From the NCBI GenBank assembly GCA_032622095.1, contig CP136061.1, positions 2,914,001 through 2,978,000 of the forward strand: a DNA stretch of 64,000 bases, written 5' to 3'. The position numbers and the translations under genes were made by a program. Below are positions 47,790 to 58,872 of the stretch, piece after piece. The number at the start of each line of letters is the position of its first letter. Within the stretch, counting starts at the first letter, position 1. The DNA comes from Siphonodentalium dalli (lineage: Eukaryota > Mollusca > Scaphopoda > Gadilida > Siphonodentaliidae). The notes beneath the pieces are model-generated. The model was not told the origin of the DNA. It worked only from the letters and a program-made list of their open reading frames with translations, and made no database searches.

Positions 47790-49442
47790 AGGTTGTTCCA
47801 CACCGGGCGCGAGCGAGCGATTATAACGGACGTTTTCTAACGTCCGTAGCAGTTCAAAGCGCGCGAGTTTTATGTCCACACCGCAAGCGACTAAAACGCT
47901 TCGTCGCGCGCGATAGTCAGGTTATTATTCTGTGTGTACGCTAATTTCAGGGGAGTCAGGTGGCTGCATGGGGGATACCCCCACCCCCACACACCTATGA
48001 CTAATGTGTAGGGTTTCTACAAACAACGTGTAGCCCTGCTACACAACCATTATTCATTTTTTATCTTAAACATATTTTACACAATAAATGGGTCAATTTA
48101 TACACATGTATACACACTGGTGTGCATAAAATCAACACCTATGCCTTACGCATATATATCGTAGACAAGAATGTAAAGTTCAGTATTCCGAACTGTGGGT
48201 ATATAGTATTCATGGCAAATGGAGATTTATATGTTAAAACTTTCATGGCGTACAATGGTACGTAATATTTTGCTCTGTCATGTGTGAGTTTTCGTTTTAA
48301 ATGAACAAACCATGGTCGTGGCGTGGTTGCACGTGATTAGTATTAACGTATTACAACAATCATATAAACAAGAGTAAGAGCAGTATGCTTCATGAAAGTT
48401 TTAACAAATATATCCTCATATATCATTAATACAATACTCACAAGTCGGAATTTTGAACTTACATTCCTTGTCTACAATTTGTTTATTCTCGTCACTCAAA
48501 ATTACATGGGTATTGAGACAGTAGTAAATTGTATTCCAAAACATATACTCAAATAATATCGTCGTCATGTATCAGACTATGAAACTGAAGGCACGCAATG
48601 CGCACGATCTACATTCTTACACAAGTGTGTGTAATAAAATGTACACATTATGTGTAGAACGGCACTTGGTCAATGTATTTGTATGTAAAACTACACATTG
48701 CTATGTGTATTAACCGGGTTTACACATTTGATGTGTAATCGTTTCTACACATTAGTTATAATAGTGCTCCCACCCGGTAATACGCGATTATTATTAGTTG
48801 ATGAATGCATTGTCTCATGTTTACCACAACGTCTTTTGGAATGAACTAGCCTCGTTATATTCTTTATCATTTCCCCTGATTATACCAAAATATAATTCAC
48901 CAGCCAATGGAGCAGATTATACGGTCCATGATTTTAGTTCTTTACAAGGAATAAACTGAATATAGTAATCTAAGGTGGAATTTCAGTCACGAAAAATAAC
49001 AAAAATAAATGGTTTAATTATTTGGTCATATAGACATACAGTCATACAGAGACACATGGCATACATTCATACATACATACATACTGTCATACAGACAAAC
49101 ACAGTCATACAGACAAACATGTGCCATACAGACACACATGCGTTGTACTTCGATTATTAGCCTCTCGCTAAAGTCCTCCATTGTCGCGGCGACAAATCAG
49201 TGTGCCGTCATCAAATAGAAAAATAACGGTCGTATAAACACCTATTTGAGAGCCGTCCAATTATCTCGCTGGTTTGTAACAAAGCGACAATTCGACGAAG
49301 CATAACATCACTCTATAATCGCCTCGTGATCAGCGAGTCGGTCGCTTGCGGTGTGAACATAAAAATCGCGCGCTTTGAACTGGTACGGACGTTAGAAAAC
49401 GGCCGTTATAATCGCTCGCTCGCGCCCGGTGTGGAACAACCT
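47790..49442. mobile_element. Harbinger-like non-autonomous element with TAA duplication
   Basis: 1,653 bp with ~113 bp inverted ends, AGGTTGTTCCACACCGGGCG and GAGCGAGCGATTATAACG, closely matched up to CACACCGCAAGCGAC. TAA flanks both sides (47787-47789 and 49443-49445), and the uninterrupted homologous copy at 60124-60250 has a single TAA at the same point. A 3 bp TWA duplication is the hallmark of PIF/Harbinger. No transposase is encoded. The interior holds a separate foldback (48000-48756) and a CATACAGA-rich stretch (49020-49140). Confidence 0.75.
48000..48756. repeat. Foldback nested in the Harbinger-like element
   Basis: Ends ACTAATGTGTAG and CTACACATTAGT. Long imperfect arms include TAGACAAGAATGTAAAGTTC (48162) against its inverse near 48480, and GTTAAAACTTTCATG against CATGAAAGTTTTAAC. 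Several TACACAT / ATGTGTA facing pairs lie near both ends (48001-48045, 48618-48756). Confidence 0.65.
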
Positions 49443-49494
49443 TAAGCCGTCCTTAGCAGCACTTCATCCACAAAATACGAATATACACCATGAT

Positions 49495-49690
49495 CATCGG
49501 ATAATATAAACCTCCACCACGTATGACAGCGGATAATATGAGAACCTCCCCCACGTTTGACCGGCGGATAATATGTTCATATGAGAACCCCCCACCCCCG
49601 CGTATGACCGGCGGATAATATGTTCATATGAGAACCTCCCCCCCCCCCCGCGTAGGACAGGCAGATAATATGAGAACCTCCACCGCATAT
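49495..49690. repeat. Tandem repeat, ~57 bp unit
   Basis: Units GGCGGATAATATGTTCATAT and GAGAACCTCCCCCACG-like, about four copies with length variation and a 10-base C-run near 49636. The frames through it are repeat translations. Confidence 0.7.
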
Positions 49691-49840
49691 GAATGGCGGA
49701 CACATAAGTTTTTAAGTCTATAAACACTATTTGATTTGAATATTCGTTTGAATAGTCTTAGCATTGACATATTCATTCGTATGTATGTATGTATGGAAGC
49801 GTATTGGCGCCACATACAAATACAAATTTGTGTCCCAGTA

Positions 49841-50360
49841 TGTTCTAATTAGGAGATCGTAAGTCCAAACTAGGAGATAGTAACTCCTAATTAGGACATA
49901 GTTAGTCCTAATTAGGACATAGTATCTCCTAATTAGGACTTAGTATCTCCTAATTATGACTTAGTATCTCCTAATTAGGAGATATTATCTCCTAGTTAGG
50001 AGATAGTATCTCCTAATTAGGACTTTGGTATCCCCTAATTATGAGATATTATCTCCTAATTTGGAGATAACACAGATATAAAGAACTCAACATGTTCGTG
50101 GTCAGATTCATATCGGATCCGGATCACTCGGCTGACGGTCGCATCGCTCCGTTCGTTCTCGTGCCTTTCGCCCTTGTTTTCAAAATTAAAGGCTTAACAT
50201 GAGGTTACTATCTCCTAATTAGGAGATAGTAAGTCCTAATTAGGAGATAGTAAGTCCTAATTAGGAGATAGTAAATCCTAATTAGGAGATAGTAAGTCCT
50301 AATTAGGAGATAGTAAGTCCTAATTAGGAGATAGTAACTCCTAATTAGGACATAGTAAGC
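49841..50360. repeat. CTCCTAATTAGGAG array, 21 bp period
   Basis: Two runs, 49841-50065 and 50200-50358, of the unit CCTAATTAGGAGATAGTAAGT (21 bp) and variants, about 17 copies. AATTAGGA and TCCTAATT half-sites are exactly self-complementary. The intervening 50066-50200 is unique and contains GGATCCGGATCACTCGG. Confidence 0.85.
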
Positions 50361-50361
50361 C

Positions 50362-50460
50362 TTGTTTTCAAAATTAAAGGCTTAAAATGAGGGGTTAGGG
50401 AAAGGACCTATGGGTCCTTTCGAGAATCCCGGAGTTAGCCATCCCATACCCCAATCCGCC
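50362..50460 (+). repeat. Dispersed block also present inverted at 60465-60560
   Basis: AAAATTAAAGGCTTAAAATG, GGGGTTAGGGAAAGGACC and CCCGGAGTTAGCC match the inverse of 60465-60560 (TTAAAGGCACAAATATGAGG, GAAAGGGCATATCGGCCC, CCCGGGGTTAGCC). Confidence 0.55.
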
Positions 50461-50680
50461 GCAGTCATTTTATTATATATATGACAAAGTTCTGTTACAG
50501 GGCCAGGTATGTGTACCATATACATGTAGTCAATCCACGGCATAGAGTATATGTATATACCAGTGACTATCCAGAGATAATCTGATGACACCTGTTTATA
50601 TGCCAAAATAATTTCATTTCCTTTTCAGTTTACGCTTAACAGTACGTAGACATATGTTCAAATTCCGTGTAAATTAGACA

Positions 50681-51316
50681 TTTATCATAGTAAATCCCGT
50701 AAATCTGATATCATTCACACCCGGTTAAGATTGAAGTGCAGCCACCTGAGTTCTGACCTGACAGATAACCATGTAAAAAATTATCCCTTCTGTTTATGTG
50801 GGGAACTTGAGACAACTTACCACTATCTCTTTGAATGTACATTTTATCAAGAGCCAAGAAGAGAACTATATGACTCCCTACCCAATGTTGCCCTATCTGA
50901 GAATACTCTAATGCGGGGATCAAGGGAGCTTAGCCTTCGCGAAAACAAACAAATATTTAATGCAGTACAGACATATATCATGAGAACAAAACGATTTCCA
51001 TGATATGTATGGGTAACAAATTACTTTGGATTCCGGCTGCGTTATGCGGCAGCACGATGTTCCCCATTATATATGTAGTACTAAATGTCTTCCGATAACG
51101 ATTATTTTGTAAGTTTCTTACTTGACACTATCCTGTATATTCGTGAAATGATTCTACATGAAGAATGCAGCGATATTCACAGTGAACCCCATTGAAAGAG
51201 GAATTGGCCATTGCGATTGAGCCCCTCACATGGAGCCTGATGCATGCATATTACTACGAGCATAATTTTCACTACGCAGCAACTAAATTATTGAAAACTC
51301 TGTCCCCTCTACGTTC

Positions 51317-51361
<45 letters not shown>

Positions 51362-51685
51362 CTCTCTCACTCGTTGTCTTTCTCTCTCTATCTCTCTCTG
51401 CCTCCTGCTATCCCTAACACTATCTTCCCACTGTTTCCATCCCCAACTCAAACTTAGTTACTTCTCCTTTAAAAAGCATTATTTATATCCTTTCCCGTCT
51501 GATCGATACCCCTCCCTCACTTATTGGGGAAGGGGCATGTCGCCAAAGAGGAGAAGACTTCGGGCTTGTTGTCTGATCCTCATTTCCATACATTATCTCT
51601 TATATCTCTTATATGTTGTATATTTATGTCATTTGTGTATTATGTGTATTATGTTTGGATTTGAAAATAAAAATATGTTTACACT
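50681..51685 (+). mobile_element. 5'-truncated copy of the 2A-bearing CR1-like LINE
   Basis: 1,005 bp, about 90 percent or more identical by eye to 58545-59500. It is flanked by an exact 10 bp target duplication AAATTAGACA (50671-50680 and 51686-51695). It contains the end of the polyprotein (50731-51003 open, with CLCGELETTYHYLFEC), the 3' UTR with a (CT)n run at 51319-51354, and the 3' end AATAAAAATATGTTTACACT. The duplication fixes the LINE 3' terminus at ...TTTACACT with no poly(A). Confidence 0.85.
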
Positions 51686-51695
51686 AAATTAGACA

Positions 51696-52253
51696 AACAT
51701 TGGACGATGTATTTATAACTCAGCCCCAAATTGAAGTAGAGTTGCAATGCTTCGTCCATTGCAAACGAATGAATACAATAATTATGTGAGTGGGTCTAAA
51801 TGACCGCGAACCGTTTATTGGGAAATTGAGATTGGGGCCCGGGAGGATTTGGAAAGGCAGTATGTCCTCCCCCACGACCCACTTAGGAATGATGTTGGGT
51901 GTTATAAATGGTGATATAACAATGAAAAATGATGGGAAAATGATCTAAACTTTTTTTTACTTCTTCTTTTTCGCTTTTCCCCCTAATTCTGTATACTGTT
52001 TCTGTGTTTCACTTGTTCTTTTTCTTCTTCCCTCGAGTGGTCTTGATGGCCCCATGAGGGTGGTTTCCTGTCGGTCCTACCAGAGGTATATCATACCCTA
52101 TCAGGCCACTTCCAGTTACTGTTGCTACTGGTGTGACCTGTTACTGCAAAACCACTTCAAGTCAGCCTGCATGTGTACGTATGGTCCTGATTGGTCCATG
52201 GACACAATGCACCGACTGGAAAGAGTTCACATCGTGCGAGACTTGGCTGGGGA
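51696..52253. other. No gene seen
   Basis: Unassigned sequence between the truncated LINE and the TTAA element. Short overlapping frames only. Confidence 0.35.
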
Positions 52254-52257
52254 TTAA

Positions 52258-52598
52258 AGGGTACTGTACACTAAATCCGGCTATTTATGAGACCATCTCC
52301 TTTTATACTCAACATAATATATATGAATGAATACTTTTGGGCCATTGATTAGCGCAAAGTACACTCGTGTGCTCTACGAATGATGCAAACAACATGGTAA
52401 TTATAATGGAAATTAATAAACGGTTGGAGTCATAAATAAATTTTCATTATAATTACCATTTATTGTATTCGTCCAATGAGCACACGAGTGTATTTTGCAC
52501 TAATATTTGTCTCAAATTCATTCATTTGTTGCATAAACTCTGTTGAGTATAAACGGAGATGGTCACACAAATGGTCGGATTTAGTGTACAGTCCCCCT
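52258..52598. mobile_element. TTAA-target MITE (piggyBac-like)
   Basis: 341 bp with inverted ends AGGGTACTGTACACTAAATC and AGGGGGACTGTACACTAAAT read inward, flanked by TTAA at 52254-52257 and 52599-52602. Arms extend about 150 bp each (ACCATCTCC, TTTATACTCAACA, ACACTCGTGTGCTC, GGTAATTATAATG), so it is nearly a full hairpin. TTAA duplication suggests mobilisation by a piggyBac-type transposase, though the TIR does not start with CCC. Confidence 0.65.
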
Positions 52599-52740
52599 TT
52601 AAGCTATCCATGTCCAGCCAAGCCCGACAGAAAAATCAACCGTCTCTCAAAGAGGGCACGTCCTTTCTCTGGGTGGCGACTCTGAGCGATAAATGGGAAT
52701 GAAAATGACCGCTAACTGGGGTTGAGTTCTTTATATCTAT

Positions 52741-52986
52741 ATTATCTCCTAATTAGGATAATAACTCCTAATTAGGAGACACTAAGTCATAATTAGGACT
52801 TACTATGTCCTAATTAGGACTTACTATCTCCTAATTAGGACTTACTATGTCATAATTAGGACTTACTATCTCCTAATTAGGACTTACTATCTCCTAATTA
52901 GGAGTTACTATCTCCTAATTAGGAGTTACTATCTCCTAATTAGGACATAGCTATCTCCTAGTTAGGAGTTACTATCTCCTAATTAG
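52741..52986. repeat. CTCCTAATTAGGAG array, third run
   Basis: About eleven units of the CTAATTAG palindrome alternating TTACTATCTCC and TTACTATGTCC spacers, again near 21 bp. The array stops abruptly after CTAATTAG at 52986, a candidate 5' junction of the long LINE. Confidence 0.85.
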
Positions 52987-55302
52987 AGAGTTGAATAATT
53001 TACAAATAGTTCAAAAACCAGTATCTGATTCGCGATTCTTTAACGATTATTTTCTGTCAAATTAAAACACCCGGCCACCCACACCTAGAATCAGTTGCGT
53101 TTGCACATGTAACCCAAAGAATCAGTTACATTTGCACACGTAACCCAAAATAACGAATTTAAGCGAACTTAAATCTGCACATGTAAATATACGCACCTGT
53201 CATGCAGTGACCTCTGTATGGCGAAATCTTTTGAAATAATCCAATTTTGCACGGACAAGCTAGAATATCACGGATGTTCGTTGACTTGTACATGCATATC
53301 AGACGACTATATACAGAATAATTGACCACATTCATAATTATCCAATCCACTAGTATGTATACACAAGTCTACACCTGTTTGTTCAGCATAATAACACAAC
53401 AATTCTTATACCACGGAGCACGATTTGCCATCGCCATTACCAAATGAAACCGGCCAGAACGCCAACAGTAGATTGGGCATATAATCACGACCTTTCAGGT
53501 CAAACTCACACGAGATAATCATTTCTATGTCAAGCGGCCAGTCTGACTGGATAATTAAAACCAAACAACGACGTTAGTTGACCAAGGTTATGCGACGCGA
53601 ATACATGTTGATATGCGCACAGGGACGCTGTGAGTACATTTTGGCATTCACTGTATAGGGCGTATGCGTGCACGTGCAGGTATACATACTCAACCAGCTT
53701 AAAGCATATATTGTCTTATTTGTGTATTTGCATTCGTATTGTTATCTTGGTCTTATCGTTATGATAGACATTGTGTATTTATACTATTCATCGACAATAT
53801 TTATACCCCCATACCACGATATGTATAATGGCACATACTTATTCCAAACCGCCGTCTGTCCATCTGTTCATTCCGTACTGACTGTGAACTATTTAATTCC
53901 ATTTGAGATATTTCAACCCTTGCCGTCCGTTCCCATGCAAGCATAATCGAGTGTTGAGTTCACATGGACTCCGATATTTATACATTTATACATGCATGCG
54001 CATGCTCCGCTGTAAAACTTTTCTTAAAAGTGCATCTACGTAATTATCTACCTTGTGTGCAATGATGTACACACGGACTATACCTCAAATCCGCACTCAT
54101 TGACACATGTGTGTACATATACAAATATTACAACACTATTGCAACGTTCTTGCGTAACTTACGTGTACATGACAAATTTATGCCAATCTCGCCGTTCGTT
54201 CGTCCATCCATCCACAGTCTGTACTATTATAGCTTCTAATATTACTTTATATTTTATTATATCTATGATACTTCAAACCATAACGCTGTTCACTTGCGCG
54301 TGGTGAATGAATAACTATTAGAACATGCATATGTATGTTATACAATAATTAGGCACTTATAGGTCATTCAAGTATTCCACACTTCCTCCAGTTCATATGC
54401 CTACTCTGTTTTTTTTTTCTCCTTTCCATGGGGTTACTGTTACTCCTTGGGGGAGTTGATCATTTGCTGGTGTTTGATATAGTTTCATATGCCCTATGAT
54501 CGTGGCCTGTTTTTGGCTATTATAGCTATAGCCATTCAGCCGCTTTTTACTTAGTGGGTTTATGGACTGGAGCTAGCGAATACTCAGCATCATTAGTGTT
54601 AATTATATCAAATTATCCTCCAAATTAAATGCGACACATAAACTATGCCTTTCTCAATGCTCGTCTGAAGTATTGCGTACTAGTCTCTATATATTTTATT
54701 GTATCCGAGAATGGAGATATTTCAAACCATGCGGTTCCGCCCCCTGTGAAAACATAAGCGTGCGTATCAAAAACTACATTTAATGATCTGGGCACGCACA
54801 CACCTATATGTATGTATGTACGTGTGACTTTGTGTATGTGTATATAGGTGTGTGTATGTATTTAATTATATATGTGTGTAGTTGTGTATCTTCCTGTTAG
54901 TCTTATGAATAAATCGGACCTTTAAATCGAATAGTTGGCATGATAATCTCTATCCCTCACTTTAGAAACATAACTCCTATAGTCATTTCCGCTGCATATA
55001 CATTTTCGTGATGAAGAGCTCCGAGCTCAAAACACACCCTAAGATTATCAAACTTAAGAAGAACCCCTGTTTGGTCGACTCAAAAAACCCATCGGCCTGC
55101 ACAACCACGATTGGTATACATTCTATTGCCACTCACTATTGCTATCTCATACTCTCATTCACTATACTCAACTGCCCTTCTGTTCTACTCTGTTCTCTTT
55201 CTCCTACCTACTCACACCTACCTGTATGCTCTATTAATATGTTTGTTACTGTGCACCGAGGATGCCCAAAACAGAACTGCTCTCAGGATTTTGATATGAC
55301 TT
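52987..55302 (+). other. Probable LINE 5' region; no separate ORF1 seen
   Basis: Between the array end and the polyprotein start. Frames at 53668-53946, 54055-54306 and 55008-55316 are AT- or pyrimidine-driven and show no RRM, PHD, zinc-knuckle or coiled-coil features expected of LINE ORF1. TACATGTA-like and TGTGTATG-rich stretches occur near 54800-54880. If the LINE starts at 52987 this is a 2.3 kb 5' leader. Confidence 0.35.
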
Positions 55303-58300
55303 TTGATAATGGGTGACATAATGTTACATAGGGCAAGAATCGGTGCATTTCACAATCTTGCTGTCAGGCTGTCAGGGAGGGGGCGTCTATGTGTGAAACA
55401 ATCAAAAACATGCTTGTTTTATATCATGTTACGTTTACGTGGACTGGATCTTATAACTGCCTTAACATTGACACTGTTGGTTTTCATTTTCTTCCCGATG
55501 GAACAATTCTGCGCTCTCAAACATATCTTGGCAGGCAAGAAACTATCTAATTCTCCAAATTCCGATGATAAAAAGACGAAGTTGAACACTAAATTTGCGA
55601 TGTCACACACAATTGTATTCCTCTTCACATGCGTGACATTTCTAACTGTATTAGCGGTATCTTTAGCAAAGGCCCTTTTGGTCCTGGCAGGAGACGTGGA
55701 GACTAACCCAGGCCCCTCAACCGAACAACACAATCACTCGGTACTTGTACTAAATACACAGAGTATCAGAAATAAAGTAGATATACTTGCAGCCGAAACA
55801 TCAAATGGGGAGTACGACATATGTCTATTAACCGAATCCTGGCTCGATCATTCTATCCCGGATTCAGAAATCCATCTTCCTGGCTACCATGATCCTGCCC
55901 GCAAAGACAGGATAGATGGCAGAACAGGAGGGGGTGTGTGTATTTACGTTCGTGACACTATACCATTCAAAATACGCGATGAACTTGACAGTGACGAAGT
56001 AGAAAATATCTGGATAGAGGTTACAATTAACACAAAACGTTGTCTTGTAGGATGTTTTTATCGCCCTCCCAACTCCCCCGCAAGCCTGTGGACAAAAATT
56101 AATGATAACATTTCTCTTGCGCGCGATAGCGACCTGGATGTCATTATAGGTGGAGATTTCAATGAAAACTATGTACGCAACGGTAATGGTAAAATAAACG
56201 GCATATGTAGCGAACGAGGTCTGACCCAACTGGTCACTGATAAAACGCATTTTACTGAAAATTCCTCATCCATTCTCGACTTGCTCATGACTAGCAACCC
56301 TGACCTTATTGATTCCCCTTGTGTTCTTGGCAACATATTCGACAACACAATTAGGTATCACTGTCCGGTCGTTGCTCAGATAAAACTTTTGAAAAATAAG
56401 TCGGCTACAAATCTCACTAGACGTATCTGGAATTATAATCTGGCTGACTTCGATACCATGAACGAAGACTTCTTGAGCTGGAACTATGATGATAATACAC
56501 CATTTGAACTTTCAGCTCATGCAGATAACTTAACTGCAAAAATTCAAAAGGTATGCAGTGACAATATCCCAAATAAGATAGTACTTATCCGGAAAGGTAG
56601 TCCCCAATGGCTTACGTGTAATGTACGGAAACTGATGAGGCAACGAAATCGATTACACAAGATAGCTAAAAGGAAAAACACACCACAGACATGGGCAAAC
56701 TTCAGATCTAAACGTAATGAAACTACATCGGCTATTAGAAAAAGCAAACGTGATTATGACACCAAGAATGAGAACACATTGAATAGCCCATCACATGACC
56801 AGTCTTCCTGGTGGAAAACACTCCAAAAAATAGTATTTGCTACCAGTGATAGATCAATACCCCCCTTGAACACCAACGGCGACTTCCTGATATCACCAAC
56901 TGAAAAAGCAAATGCTTTCAATTCGTATTTTTGTAAAATTTCATCAGTTGATGACGTCGGGAAACGCCTACCAGTCCTTGAACCGGATAACTCCATATCC
57001 ACATTAAGCGATATAAAAATCACAGCCCCTGACATTTACAAAGCGTTAAAAAGTCTTAAAATATCTAAGTCAAGTGGGCCCGACGGAATAAGTCCGAGAG
57101 TTTTGAAAAGTTGTGCCTCCTCGCTCTGTGAACCTCTTGAATTCTATTTTAGAACATTTACCGAAAACAGTTACTACCCACACCAGTGGAAGCGTTCACA
57201 TGTTACACCTATATTTAAGAGTGGTGATTCCGGTCTTATATCAAATTACCGACCAATTTCTCTACTAAGCTGCGTCTCAAAGGTCTATGAAAAATGTATT
57301 TATAAATATCTATGGGAATTTCTTGATGAAAACAAACTCCTATCATTTTACCAAGCTGGTTTCATGCGCAACGATTCAACGGTTTTTCAACTTACCGAAA
57401 TATATGACAATATATGTCGATCATTAGACGACGGAAAAGAGGTCCGGTGTATATTCTGTGACATAAGTAAAGCATTCGATAAAGTCTGGCACCGTGGCCT
57501 CTTGAACAAACTGACAAAAATTGGTATAAGAGGAAACTTGTATAACTTGATGAAATCGTATCTAGAATGTAGACAACAACAGGTTGTCATAGACGGCACA
57601 CGTTCGGAACTACAAAATGTAACAGCAGGTGTGCCGCAAGGCTCAGTATTAGGCCCACTTCTGTTTTTAATTTATATTAATGATATAACCGAAAATATAC
57701 GATGTAACATTCGTCTATTTGCTGATGACACTTCTCTATTTCTTACTATCGAAGACCCCACCATGGCCGCAAAACTAATCAACGATGACCTCGAAACTCT
57801 CATGTGTTGGGCATCAGAATGGCTTGTAAAATTCAATCCCCTGAAAACGGAATCTCTCTTAATCTCCAGGAAAGAAACACCAGTATATCATCCACATTTG
57901 ACCATGGGAACCGCGACAATTGTTGAGGTTGACAGCCATAAACATCTGGGACTTACTTTCGACAACATGGGCTCTTGGGGTATCCACATCAGATCTATGC
58001 TTGACAAAGCATGGAGTCGAGTAAATCTAGTACGTAAACACAGATACAGGCTAAGCAGAGTAACGCTTGAAAAAATCCATTATACATTTATCCGACCAAT
58101 ACTGGAATATGCCTCCCCTGTTTGGGATAACTGCCCTGATTATCTTAGTGATGACATTGAAAAGGTTCAGTATGAAATGGCCCGAATAGTAACAGGTGCA
58201 ACCATCAGTACGAGTAACGCGTGCCTTTTGTCAGAGACTGGCTGGGAACTCCTCTCTTCACGCCGTAGAAAACACAAGCTGTGCCAATTTTTTAAAATGA

Positions 58301-58872
58301 TACGAGGAACTGCTCCATCAATTTTAAGAAATTATGTACGACCAATTCAGGCAAATAATTCCAGATATAACTTCAGATTTGAACATATAAGACTACCCTC
58401 GAATATTAATTATGACTATTATATGGATTCTTTCTTACCATCTGCAATTACCGAATGGAACAAACTGTCAGAAACTACAAAGAGCAGCAGTACAATCGAA
58501 GACTTCAAAAAGGAACTGAACAGTGACAATATACGTCCACCTGCCTATTTTTATCATAGTAAATGTCGTAAATCTCATATCCTCCATACCCGGTTAAGAT
58601 TGAACTGCAGCCACCTAAGTGGTGACCTGACAGATAACCATGTAACAATTTCCCCCTTCTGTCTATGTGGGGAATTTGAGACAACTTACCACTATCTCTT
58701 TGAATGTACATTTTATCAAGAGCCCAGAAGAGAACTATATGACTCCCTACCAAATGTTGCCTTATCTGAGAATACACTAATGCGGGGGTCAAGAGAGCTT
58801 AGTCTTCGCGAAAACAAACAAATATTTAATGCAGTACAGACATATATTATGAGAACAAAAAGATTTCCATGA
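55303..58872 (+). CDS. CR1-like LINE polyprotein with N-terminal 2A, endonuclease and RT
   Basis: 1,189 codons, uninterrupted. Residues ~49-65 and ~103-129 are hydrophobic. GDVETNPGP at 130-138 is a canonical 2A ribosome-skipping motif (break expected between G137 and P138). The AP-endonuclease follows: N151, E178 in LLTESWL, GGGVCIYV at 209-216, CFYRPPN, GDFN at 284-287. The usual SDH reads R351-Y352-H353, so a catalytic Asp is missing. RT: SSGPDG at 590-595, NYRPISLLS, CDISKAFD (D720), GVPQGSVLGP at 776-785, FADD at 806-809 intact. The last 70 residues hold CLCGEFETTYHYLFEC, a possible zinc site. Met100 could start a short signal-like 2A leader. It makes the protein for target-primed reverse transcription, though endonuclease activity is doubtful. 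Confidence 0.85.
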   Translation: MIMGDIMLHRARIGAFHNLAVRLSGRGRLCVKQSKTCLFYIMLRLRGLDLITALTLTLLVFIFFPMEQFCALKHILAGKKLSNSPNSDDKKTKLNTKFAMSHTIVFLFTCVTFLTVLAVSLAKALLVLAGDVETNPGPSTEQHNHSVLVLNTQSIRNKVDILAAETSNGEYDICLLTESWLDHSIPDSEIHLPGYHDPARKDRIDGRTGGGVCIYVRDTIPFKIRDELDSDEVENIWIEVTINTKRCLVGCFYRPPNSPASLWTKINDNISLARDSDLDVIIGGDFNENYVRNGNGKINGICSERGLTQLVTDKTHFTENSSSILDLLMTSNPDLIDSPCVLGNIFDNTIRYHCPVVAQIKLLKNKSATNLTRRIWNYNLADFDTMNEDFLSWNYDDNTPFELSAHADNLTAKIQKVCSDNIPNKIVLIRKGSPQWLTCNVRKLMRQRNRLHKIAKRKNTPQTWANFRSKRNETTSAIRKSKRDYDTKNENTLNSPSHDQSSWWKTLQKIVFATSDRSIPPLNTNGDFLISPTEKANAFNSYFCKISSVDDVGKRLPVLEPDNSISTLSDIKITAPDIYKALKSLKISKSSGPDGISPRVLKSCASSLCEPLEFYFRTFTENSYYPHQWKRSHVTPIFKSGDSGLISNYRPISLLSCVSKVYEKCIYKYLWEFLDENKLLSFYQAGFMRNDSTVFQLTEIYDNICRSLDDGKEVRCIFCDISKAFDKVWHRGLLNKLTKIGIRGNLYNLMKSYLECRQQQVVIDGTRSELQNVTAGVPQGSVLGPLLFLIYINDITENIRCNIRLFADDTSLFLTIEDPTMAAKLINDDLETLMCWASEWLVKFNPLKTESLLISRKETPVYHPHLTMGTATIVEVDSHKHLGLTFDNMGSWGIHIRSMLDKAWSRVNLVRKHRYRLSRVTLEKIHYTFIRPILEYASPVWDNCPDYLSDDIEKVQYEMARIVTGATISTSNACLLSETGWELLSSRRRKHKLCQFFKMIRGTAPSILRNYVRPIQANNSRYNFRFEHIRLPSNINYDYYMDSFLPSAITEWNKLSETTKSSSTIEDFKKELNSDNIRPPAYFYHSKCRKSHILHTRLRLNCSHLSGDLTDNHVTISPFCLCGEFETTYHYLFECTFYQEPRRELYDSLPNVALSENTLMRGSRELSLRENKQIFNAVQTYIMRTKRFP

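Noticed and set aside
49841..50360. Regular short palindromic repeats resembling a CRISPR array
   Set aside because: The repeat-to-repeat spacing is 21 bp with no unique spacers, the setting is animal DNA, and the same arrays occur next to transposon ends.
51192..51692. 166-codon frame with long Leu/Ser run
   Set aside because: It is a translation of the LINE 3' UTR and its (CT)n microsatellite.
52254..52602. Assigning the TTAA element firmly to piggyBac
   Set aside because: The target duplication fits, but the ends begin AGGG rather than CCC and no transposase is present, so only a tentative label is given.
55008..55316. 102-codon frame just upstream of the LINE polyprotein as ORF1
   Set aside because: It lies in another frame, overlaps the polyprotein start, and has none of the RNA-binding features of LINE ORF1 proteins.
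55690..55716. 2A motif as evidence of an integrated RNA virus
   Set aside because: The motif is in frame with a LINE endonuclease and reverse transcriptase, a known setting for 2A in invertebrate retrotransposons. No viral domain is present.
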